Assembly (NCBI GenBank): GCA_021785335.1
Contig: JAJYFW010000187.1
Coordinates: forward strand, 1-5,041
Direction: 5' to 3'
Length of the DNA stretch: 5,041 bases
Origin: Pseudomonadota bacterium
GTDB lineage: Bacteria; Pseudomonadota; Alphaproteobacteria; Acetobacterales; Acetobacteraceae
Shown here: piece after piece, positions 1 to 5,041 of the stretch
How the letters are laid out: each line of letters starts with the position of its first letter
How positions within the stretch are numbered: position 1 is the first letter of the stretch
The notes under the pieces: model-generated
Databases searched by the model: none
What the model saw: the letters and a program-made list of their open reading frames with translations, nothing else
What the model was told of the DNA's origin: nothing
Translations under genes and position numbers: made by a program

Positions 1-21
1 CCGGGACGAAGCGGTGGAACG

Positions 22-1413
22 TCAGAGCGGCGCGCTTGCCGCGAGTTCCAGCTGGCAGATCGTGCCCCCGCCCGGGCGCGGCAGCAGCCGCACGGAGCCC
101 GCGTGCAGATCCGCAACGCGCCGCACCAGCGCCAGCCCGATGCCCGCCCCCTGGCTTCCCTCGCCGCGGCGGAATCGCTCGAACAGCCCGTCGGGTTCCG
201 CCCCCGGCCCGTCGCCATCGTCCTCGACGATAACGCGCCGCCCGTCCTCGACGCGCACCTCGACATGCGTGCCCTCGCGCGTGTGGCTGAGCGCGTTGGC
301 GACGATGTTGCGCACCGCGATCTCGATCAGCGCCGGGTTGCCCTCGATCTCGGCACCCGGCGTGCCGGCATCGAGGCCGATGGTCTGGTGCCGCGCGACC
401 GCGGCCGGCGCCGCCTCCTCGCACACGCGTCGCGCGACCGCCGCGAGATCCACCGGCCCGCGCGTGCTTGCCGCCTGGCTCTGCGCGAATTTCAGCAGCT
501 CGTCGACCAGTGTCGCGAGCCGGTCGATCTCTGCCGCGATCTGCGCCCGCCGCGCCCCGCGCGGCAGCGCGTCCGCCTCCAGCCGCAGCACCGCGAGCGG
601 CGTGCGCAGCTCGTGCGCGACATCGGCGGTGAACGCCTCGAGTGTCGCGATGGCGCGCGCGATCGCCGACAGCATCGTGTTCATCGCGGTCGCGAGATCG
701 ACGACCTCGCGCGGCCCCACCGGTACCGCGAGCCGCTGCATGCGCTCGCCGGAGGCTGCCGCCTCGCCGATGCGCAGCGCCGCGTCCGCGGTGCGGCGCA
801 ACTCAGCCACGGTCGAGCGGATGGCGAAGTACATCGCCAGCATCAGCGCCGGCAGCAGCACGCCGAGCGGCAGCGCCACATGGTCCTTGATCTCGTCGCC
901 GATGACGCCGAACGCGAGCCCCGCGGGGTCGCCGCGCATCAGGACCTGCACCCACAGCTTGCGCCGCCCGCGCACGACCCGGTCGGTCAGCAGCCAGGCG
1001 CGCGGCCCGGTTCCATGCGGGCGCGGCAGGGCGTCGAAGGATTCCGTGAGCTCGCTCGCGGTCTCTTCCGGATGCGCCGGGTTCGGCCGTTCCGGCGACG
1101 GCAGCAGCGAAGCATTGGCCTCCGCGAGCAGCTGCTGGCGCGACAGCACGCGCCGGTTGAACACGCGGAAAGCGTAGTTGGCGGGATAGTTCTGGTAGGG
1201 CGCGAGACGAGCGGGATCGCGGTGGTTCCAGATCGCCTGTGCGACTGCTTCCGCCTGCTTGCGCAGCGCGTTCTCGCGCAGATAGGCGGTGTCGAGCCCG
1301 TAGCGGAGGGTGAAGAAGAGCAGCAGCGCGATGGCGGCGAAGACGCTGGCGACCGCCATGCGCAGCAGCAGGCTGGTGCCGAGCCCGATCGGCCGGCGGG
1401 TGCGTCCGGTCAT
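22..1413 (-). CDS. Membrane-bound two-component sensor histidine kinase
   Basis: This 463-residue kinase should autophosphorylate on histidine in response to an unknown envelope signal and pass the phosphate to the response regulator encoded just upstream. Seen in the sequence: a short basic N-terminus, a membrane segment at about 14-37, a periplasmic sensor region at about 38-177 and a second membrane segment at about 178-198. A HAMP-like linker follows at about 199-255, then an H-box (FTADVAHELRTPL, phosphoacceptor His267). The ATPase domain has an N-box (NIVANALSHT, 369-378), a G1 box (EDDGDGPG, 397-404), an F-box (LFERFRRG, 410-417) and a G2 box (GAGIGLALV, 422-430). All catalytic residues are present, so it should be active. 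The ATG overlaps the regulator's stop as ATGA, which implies coupled translation. The architecture resembles QseC/TctE-type kinases, but the sensor region matches no family I can name, so the ligand is unknown. Only 21 nt follow the stop, with no terminator visible. Confidence 0.95.
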   Translation of the reverse strand: MTGRTRRPIGLGTSLLLRMAVASVFAAIALLLFFTLRYGLDTAYLRENALRKQAEAVAQAIWNHRDPARLAPYQNYPANYAFRVFNRRVLSRQQLLAEANASLLPSPERPNPAHPEETASELTESFDALPRPHGTGPRAWLLTDRVVRGRRKLWVQVLMRGDPAGLAFGVIGDEIKDHVALPLGVLLPALMLAMYFAIRSTVAELRRTADAALRIGEAAASGERMQRLAVPVGPREVVDLATAMNTMLSAIARAIATLEAFTADVAHELRTPLAVLRLEADALPRGARRAQIAAEIDRLATLVDELLKFAQSQAASTRGPVDLAAVARRVCEEAAPAAVARHQTIGLDAGTPGAEIEGNPALIEIAVRNIVANALSHTREGTHVEVRVEDGRRVIVEDDGDGPGAEPDGLFERFRRGEGSQGAGIGLALVRRVADLHAGSVRLLPRPGGGTICQLELAASAPL

Positions 1414-2084
1414 GTCGTTTCCGTAAGGATATAGCCGATGCCGCGCAGGGCGGTGATCTCGATCCCGGCATCCGTCGTTGCGAGCCGGCGGCGCAGGCGC
1501 GAGACCACGGCCTCGACCGCGTTGGGCGTCACCGCGTCGTCGAAGGAATAGACCGCCTGCTCCAGCGCCTCGCGCCGCAGCACGTGTCCCTTGCGCGCGA
1601 GCAGCGCTGCCAGCACCGCGAGCTCGCGCCGCGGCAGCTCCACCTTCTCGCCGCCGACCTCGAGCTCGCCTGCCTCGGCATCGAGGCTGGCACGGCCCGC
1701 AACGAGCCGTTTGGGCGCCAGCGTCGGCGCGCGCCGGCGCACGGCGCGGATGCGGGCCAGCAGTTCCTCGACCGAGAAAGGCTTGACCAGGTAATCGTCC
1801 GCCCCCGCGTCGAGCGCCCTCACCCGCGCATCCACGGCGCCGCGCGCGGTGATCACCAGCACCGGCACGTTGGCGCCACGCGCGCGCATCCGCGCCAGCA
1901 GCGTCTGGCCGTCGCCGTCGGGCAGCGAGAGGTCGAGCAGAATCACGTCGAACGAGGCGACCGCGAGCGCCGCCTCCGCCTCGGCGATGCTGGCCACACT
2001 GTCAACGGTCAGCCCTGCCTCATGCAGGTGCCGCGCGATCAGGCTGGCGAGCCGGACATTGTCCTCGATGACGAGCAGGCGCAC
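1410..2084 (-). CDS. OmpR/PhoB-family response regulator transcription factor
   Basis: This 224-residue cytoplasmic DNA-binding regulator is the likely partner of the histidine kinase that follows it with a 4-nt overlap. The N-terminal receiver domain (about 1-115) shows the acidic pocket Glu7-Asp8, phosphoacceptor Asp51 (ILLDLSLPDGDG), the switch Thr79 (VLVITARG) and the conserved Lys101 (YLVKPFS). The C-terminal winged helix (about 125-222) has the family's recognition-helix pattern (NAVEAVVSRLRRRL, 188-201) and the closing hairpin GIGYIL (215-220). Length and layout are normal for the QseB/PmrA/TctD-like branch. The start is GTG, not ATG: MRLLVIEDN begins exactly where this fold should, and a GGAG lies 5 nt upstream. 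The gene follows the transporter stop by 84 nt, so it may have its own promoter or be read through from upstream. Target genes are not evident; autoregulation and control of the neighbouring transporter are only guesses. Confidence 0.95.
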   Translation of the reverse strand: MRLLVIEDNVRLASLIARHLHEAGLTVDSVASIAEAEAALAVASFDVILLDLSLPDGDGQTLLARMRARGANVPVLVITARGAVDARVRALDAGADDYLVKPFSVEELLARIRAVRRRAPTLAPKRLVAGRASLDAEAGELEVGGEKVELPRRELAVLAALLARKGHVLRREALEQAVYSFDDAVTPNAVEAVVSRLRRRLATTDAGIEITALRGIGYILTETT

Positions 2085-2089
2085 GCGAT

Positions 2090-2093
2090 CTCC
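2090..2093 (-). promoter_or_regulatory. Shine-Dalgarno site of the response regulator
   Basis: The minus strand reads GGAG, then a 5-nt spacer (ATCGC), then GTG. This is the clearest ribosome binding site in the window. It decides the regulator's start, because there is no ATG at the expected N-terminus. Confidence 0.75.
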
Positions 2094-2126
2094 ACGCAGG
2101 ATGGTTTGCGGCCGCGAACGGAACGA

Positions 2127-2154
2127 CCGGCTGGCGGCTTTGGCCCCGCCCCGG
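2127..2154 (-). terminator. GC-rich hairpin between transporter and response regulator (possible weak terminator or attenuator)
   Basis: In the 84-nt gap between the two blocks the sequence can fold into a stem of 4 + 5 pairs. CCGG (2127-2130) pairs with CCGG (2151-2154), and GGCGG (2133-2137) pairs with CCGCC (2146-2150). There is an 8-nt loop and a 2-nt bulge on one side. It lies 15 nt past the transporter stop on the minus strand, where a terminator would sit. No run of T follows the stem in that direction, so a canonical intrinsic terminator is not supported. It may reduce read-through or protect the upstream mRNA end, or it may be a chance product of high GC. Confidence 0.35.
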
Positions 2155-2168
2155 CTTGCAGGCCGCTT

Positions 2169-3392
2169 TCAACCCGCGCGGGCAGCAGGCTCGTCGCGAA
2201 AGCCGAGACCAAAAACGAAAATATATCCGCCCTGCAGCGCCGCCGCGATCAGGAACGGCAGCGCGAACGCCCCCGTATCGAACAGGATTCCGGCAAGAAT
2301 TGGCCCAAGCGCTCGCGGCACCTGTACCGAGATCGCGTTGACCGAGGCCGCGAAGCCGCGCCGCTCCGCCCGCACGAGGCCCATGGTGAAGGCGCTGCGC
2401 GCGCCGACCGTGCCGCGGTTGAACAGCGAGCGCGCCAGGTAAAGCGCCGCCGCGACCAGGAAATTCGGCGAGAACGGCAGGGCGAGCAGCATCAGGAGAC
2501 CCAGCACGCGGCTTGCCACCACGGTGCGCACCAGGCCGAAGCGCGCCGCGAGAGTGCCGGTGAGAAACGTGATCCCCGCCGTCGCGACGAAACTCGCCGC
2601 CATCACCGGCCCGATCTCCTCCGGCGTCGCGCCGAACCGCACAGCGAACCAGTAGGCGAGCAGCGGTCCCGAAAGCCCGATCCCCGCTCCCTGCAGCGCG
2701 TTGGCAAGCGCTAGCTTCGCCAGCATCCGGTTTTCCCGGTGCACCTCCGCGGAGGGCGCGGCCGGTTGCACCGGCAGTTCCGGGTCGGGAATCGGCAGCA
2801 GCAGCAGGGCGCTGATCACCGCTCCGGCGGCCACCACCAGGAACTGCCCCTGCGCCGCGATGTCCCAGCCCGCCGGCAGCATCGCCAGCAGCGAGCCAAT
2901 GCCCATGCCAAGAAAGCCCATCGCCGCGTTGAGGCTGAAGGTCTGCCCACCCTCCTCCTGCCCGCCGAGGGCCGCGAGCCAGGACTGTTCCACCGGCCCG
3001 AACGGCCCGGCGACGCCGTTCGCCCCGCGCCCGTACTGGCCAACGAAGGCGGCCAGCGCCAGCACCGCTACCGAGGGATGCCACGCGGCAAGCACTGCGG
3101 TGATCGCGTGCGCCACCTCGAAACCGACCAGCAGTGCGCGCCTGCCGAGCCGGTCCGAGAGCGGGCCCGAGAGCCCGGTTAGCACCACGCCGCCGCCGAG
3201 CGCGGCCGCCAGCAACGTTCCGATTGCCGCCGCCGACCAGCCCAGCGCGTGCAACTGCAGCGTGAACGCCACCGCCATCAGCCCCTGGCCGATGCTGCGC
3301 ACGAAGCGCGTGCCGATCAGCAGGTTGCGGCCGCCGATAAGCTCCTGTGGGACAGGCTCTCGTGGGATCGGCTCTGGTCTCGCTTGCGTCAT
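2169..3392 (-). CDS. Major facilitator superfamily (MFS) transporter
   Basis: This 407-residue inner-membrane secondary transporter moves an unknown substrate, probably driven by the proton gradient. It has the hydrophobic pattern of about 12 membrane helices in two halves joined by a polar loop at about 201-222. The MFS signature loop between helices 2 and 3 is clear (GPLSDRLGRRALLV, 76-89, with Asp80 and Arg84-Arg85). A conserved-looking stretch GRGANGVAGPFGPVEQSW lies at 121-138, near helix 4/5; I do not know a substrate tied to it. The chosen ATG shares its A with the amidase TGA (TGATG), which supports coupling. The frame stays open to 3581, but the extra 63 residues are Arg/Pro/Ala-rich, lie inside the amidase gene and look non-coding. 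The N-terminal tail holds an imperfect tandem repeat, EPIPR-EPVPQ (7-16). A drug or metabolite exporter is plausible, but this is not shown. Confidence 0.92.
   Translation of the reverse strand: MTQARPEPIPREPVPQELIGGRNLLIGTRFVRSIGQGLMAVAFTLQLHALGWSAAAIGTLLAAALGGGVVLTGLSGPLSDRLGRRALLVGFEVAHAITAVLAAWHPSVAVLALAAFVGQYGRGANGVAGPFGPVEQSWLAALGGQEEGGQTFSLNAAMGFLGMGIGSLLAMLPAGWDIAAQGQFLVVAAGAVISALLLLPIPDPELPVQPAAPSAEVHRENRMLAKLALANALQGAGIGLSGPLLAYWFAVRFGATPEEIGPVMAASFVATAGITFLTGTLAARFGLVRTVVASRVLGLLMLLALPFSPNFLVAAALYLARSLFNRGTVGARSAFTMGLVRAERRGFAASVNAISVQVPRALGPILAGILFDTGAFALPFLIAAALQGGYIFVFGLGFRDEPAARAG
3346..3375 (-). repeat. Tandem 15-bp imperfect repeat in the transporter N-terminus
   Basis: Two adjacent 15-nt units (3346-3360 and 3361-3375) match at 12 of 15 positions. 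On the minus strand they encode the repeated pentapeptides EPIPR and EPVPQ in the cytoplasmic tail before the first membrane helix. The unit length is a multiple of three, so copy-number change would keep the frame. This looks like a small in-frame duplication that has since diverged. Confidence 0.7.
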
Positions 3393-4069
3393 CACCCCGT
3401 CTGCATCGCCGCCCGCACCGCGGCGAGGCGCGCGCGCGTCTGGGCGTCCGCCTCGCCGGTCACCGCCTCCTGCCGCCAATGGCGCTGGAAGGCGCGCAGC
3501 AGCGTAGGCAGGGCGAGGTCGGTGCGGTAGCCGATGGCCGCAAGCGTGCCACGCACGGATTGCGGATCCACGGGCTGGCACTCCTCACGCGGCCAAACGC
3601 CGATCCCCTGCGCCGCGAGCCTCTGCCAGTCGAACAACTCGCCGGGATCCTCCTTGCGGTCGGGCGCGATGTCGGAATGCGCCAGCACGTCGCGAGCGGC
3701 GATCGGATGGCGCGCCAGAATGCCACGGCACAGCTCCACCACTGCCTGCATCTGAACGTCGGGAAACGGCACATACCCATGCTCATGTCCGGGATTGACG
3801 ATCTCGATGCCGATGGAGCGCGCATTGAGCGCCGTCTCCCCGCGCCAGAACGAGGGGCCCGCATGCCAGGCCCGCCTCGACTCATCCACCAGCTGCCAGA
3901 CCGTCCCGTTTTCCTCGACCAGATAATGCGAGGAAACCTCGGCCTCCTTGTCGCACAGCCGGTCAAGCGCGGCCCCGGCCGTTTTCATCCCGGTATAATG
4001 CAGGATGAGGAACGAGACCGGGCCGTTGCGTTCGTCGTGGTTGGGGCTCGCCCGCTCGCGCAGCCTCAC
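3392..4069 (-). CDS. N-acetylmuramoyl-L-alanine amidase, AmpD/AmiD type (Amidase_2) with C-terminal peptidoglycan-binding-like region
   Basis: This 225-residue zinc enzyme is predicted to cut the amide bond between N-acetylmuramic (or anhydro-muramic) acid and L-alanine in muropeptides, as in peptidoglycan recycling. By comparison with AmpD, the zinc ligands are His24 (LILHYTG), His131 (LAHSDIAP) and Asp141 (RKEDPGE). The catalytic pair is Glu89 (SIGIEIVNPGHE) and Lys139. The tail (about 165-221; LLRAFQRHW, ADAQTRARL) resembles a PG_binding_1 helical domain, a layout closer to AmiD than to short AmpD. No signal peptide or lipobox is visible, so it is probably cytoplasmic unless exported another way. 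The GTG start at 4069 overlaps the djlA stop as GTGA. The first in-frame ATG (Met28) would remove the zinc ligand His24, so it cannot be the start. The frame's extension to an ATG at 4759 lies inside djlA and is a shadow. The stop shares a base with the transporter's ATG. Confidence 0.93.
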   Translation of the reverse strand: MRLRERASPNHDERNGPVSFLILHYTGMKTAGAALDRLCDKEAEVSSHYLVEENGTVWQLVDESRRAWHAGPSFWRGETALNARSIGIEIVNPGHEHGYVPFPDVQMQAVVELCRGILARHPIAARDVLAHSDIAPDRKEDPGELFDWQRLAAQGIGVWPREECQPVDPQSVRGTLAAIGYRTDLALPTLLRAFQRHWRQEAVTGEADAQTRARLAAVRAAMQTG

Positions 4070-4767
4070 AGCCCGCGCTCGCGCTTGATGCGGTCCCAGG
4101 CGGCGTTGATCTTCGCCACCTGGTCCTGCGCCTTCGCGACCAGCTCCGGCGCCGCCCCCCGCGCCGCGAGGCTGTCGGGGTGGTGCTCGCGCATCAGCGA
4201 CCGCCAGCGCGCGCGCAGCGCCTCGTCGCTCTCCGCGGCCGACAGTCCCAGCACCGCGTAGGGGTCCTCCGCCGCCGGCCCCCGCGCGGAAGTCTCGCCG
4301 AGCCCCATCGCCATGCGCACGCGCGCCAGGAAAGCAGCCTCGCGCGGGTTGACCGGCCCGTCCGCGGCGGCGATCGCCGTGAGCGAGCCCATCACCTCCT
4401 CGAGCAGCGCGGGGTTGCCCGCGAACGCCACGGCAAGCCGCTGCGCATACGGCTCCGGCCCTTCCGGCGAGTCGCGCGCGGTGTCGAACCAGCGCCCGAT
4501 GTCGCGCTCCGCCCCCGGCGGGATCATGAAGCTGCGCTTGAACGCGTCGATCTCCGATCGGTTCACTGCCCCGTCGCACTTGGCGAGCTTGGCGGCGATC
4601 GCCACCACCGCCACCGCGAACACCTGCTCGCTCCCGCCCGCGGTCACGGCCGGGCGCGCAGCCCCGCTCTCCGCCGCGTGGCCGAGCGCCGCTCCCACCA
4701 CCGCGCCCATCGGGCCGCCGACAACGAAGCCGGCGAACCCGCCGATGATCTTGCCCCAATAGGCCAT
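4066..4767 (-). CDS. djlA: DjlA-like membrane-anchored co-chaperone (TerB-like domain plus J domain)
   Basis: This 233-residue type III J-domain protein should stimulate DnaK ATPase at the inner membrane. The N-terminus MAYWGKIIGG closely resembles the start of E. coli DjlA (MQYWGKIIG, from memory). It leads a glycine-rich single membrane segment (about 5-30) with small-residue spacing suited to helix dimerisation. Residues about 46-155 form a TerB-like all-helical domain with two matching acidic motifs, CDGAVNRSEID (64-74) and ADGPVNPREA (135-144), likely metal-binding. The C-terminal J domain (about 168-233) begins DPYAVLGLSAAESDE and carries the essential HPD at 196-198. At 233 residues it is somewhat shorter than E. 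coli DjlA (about 271). The DjlA-like N-terminus fixes the start at 4767; the frame continues upstream to 5040, but that part lacks family resemblance. The ribosome binding site is weak. It is first in the block and overlaps the amidase by 4 nt. Confidence 0.9.
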   Translation of the reverse strand: MAYWGKIIGGFAGFVVGGPMGAVVGAALGHAAESGAARPAVTAGGSEQVFAVAVVAIAAKLAKCDGAVNRSEIDAFKRSFMIPPGAERDIGRWFDTARDSPEGPEPYAQRLAVAFAGNPALLEEVMGSLTAIAAADGPVNPREAAFLARVRMAMGLGETSARGPAAEDPYAVLGLSAAESDEALRARWRSLMREHHPDSLAARGAAPELVAKAQDQVAKINAAWDRIKRERGL

Positions 4768-5041
4768 GGCGCCCGATACCACGCGAGCGTTGATCACACC
4801 AAAACGCGGTCCGGCCCCGGATGCACCTGCGCCGGTTGCGTCCCGCCCCGGACGGCGGAATAAGGCCGCGTGCCCGATCCCAGCCCGCTCAAAATCTTCC
4901 ACCGGGTCGTCCGGCTCGGCGGCTTCGGCCGCGCGGCCAAGCGTCCGCCCGCTCATCGCCTCACCCGATGCGCGCCGATCCGGCATCGTGATTGGCGCCG
5001 GCACCCCGCTCCGGGCATGTTCCCGGCCATGAGCGACCATC
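4768..5041. other. Region upstream of djlA with no confident gene
   Basis: These 274 nt should contain the promoter of the djlA block, but I see no convincing -35/-10 pair on the minus strand. On the plus strand, a frame closed by TAA at 4861-4863 opens at GTG 4870 and runs off the window end. Its first residues (PLKIFHRVVRLGGFGRAA) faintly recall the first helices of a LysR-type HTH, but what follows does not continue that fold. A plus-strand ATG at 5029 (MSDH) could instead be the first codon of a divergent gene cut by the window. The minus-strand frame from 5040 is open into djlA, but it is Arg/Ala/Gly-rich and unlike any known DjlA N-terminus. Confidence 0.4.

Noticed and set aside
103..1434. 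Plus-strand 443-codon open frame antisense to the histidine kinase
   Set aside because: It is Arg/Ala-rich with no recognisable domain, and lies fully opposite a kinase with all its motifs. Long antisense frames are expected at this GC content.
1584..2714. Plus-strand 376-codon open frame antisense to the response regulator and transporter
   Set aside because: It is a low-complexity Arg/Glu/Gln-rich translation crossing two real minus-strand genes and the gap. It has no domain or plausible ribosome binding site.
2020..3084. Minus-strand 354-codon open frame overlapping the transporter in another frame
   Set aside because: It is a Gly/Arg/Ala-rich shadow of the transporter, which has clear membrane helices and MFS motif A in its own frame.
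3393..3581. N-terminal extension of the MFS transporter by 63 residues
   Set aside because: It overlaps the end of the amidase gene out of frame and is composed of Arg/Pro/Ala/Gly, whereas ATG 3392 forms a clean TGATG junction.
3347..4261. Plus-strand 304-codon open frame across the amidase and djlA
   Set aside because: It is antisense to two genes with intact catalytic motifs and shows no family resemblance.
4070..4759. Extension of the amidase frame upstream to an ATG at 4759
   Set aside because: It lies within djlA in a different frame, is Gly/Arg/Ala-rich, and would precede an already complete amidase. It is a shadow frame rather than dual coding.
4790..4818. TTGATC at 4790 as a plus-strand -35 promoter element
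   Set aside because: No -10-like hexamer lies 16-18 nt downstream; the sequence there is GC-rich.
4927..4938. Perfect 12-bp palindrome GGCCGCGCGGCC as an operator
   Set aside because: It is made only of G and C in very GC-rich DNA, is not repeated in the window and has no flanking promoter, so chance is the best explanation.
4768..5040. N-terminal extension of djlA by 91 residues
   Set aside because: The DjlA-type N-terminal membrane anchor begins exactly at Met 4767, and the extension is Arg/Ala/Gly-rich with no membrane or domain character.

Overview
The window is GC-rich bacterial DNA with five tightly packed genes, all on the minus strand. Base composition, codon use and the protein types suggest an alphaproteobacterium, possibly Rhodospirillales/Acetobacteraceae. 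That placement is inferred from protein style, not from a marker gene. No RNA gene, insertion sequence, CRISPR array or phage gene was seen.

In transcription order (high to low coordinates) the first block is djlA-like (4767-4066), an AmpD-type peptidoglycan amidase (4069-3392) and an MFS transporter (3392-2169). djlA and the amidase overlap by 4 nt (GTGA), and the amidase and transporter share one base (TGATG), so the three genes look translationally coupled. An 84-nt gap with a GC-rich hairpin but no T-tract follows. The second block is an OmpR-type response regulator (2084-1410) and its membrane histidine kinase (1413-22), overlapping by 4 nt (ATGA). The regulator starts with GTG behind a clear Shine-Dalgarno sequence.

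The first block combines an inner-membrane J-domain co-chaperone, a muropeptide-cleaving amidase and a small-molecule exporter or importer, which fits an envelope-maintenance theme. The second block is a complete two-component system with all catalytic motifs; its signal and targets cannot be read from the sequence. It could control the adjacent transporter, but nothing here proves it.

The last 274 nt (4768-5041) lie upstream of djlA and hold no confident gene. A short plus-strand open frame from 4870 faintly resembles the first helix of a LysR-type DNA-binding domain, and an ATG at 5029 could start a divergent gene. Overall the region is ordinary chromosomal content. The main annotation traps are start codons: the amidase needs a GTG start, and the open frames of both djlA and the transporter extend misleadingly far upstream. 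No strong evidence of a new biological system was found.
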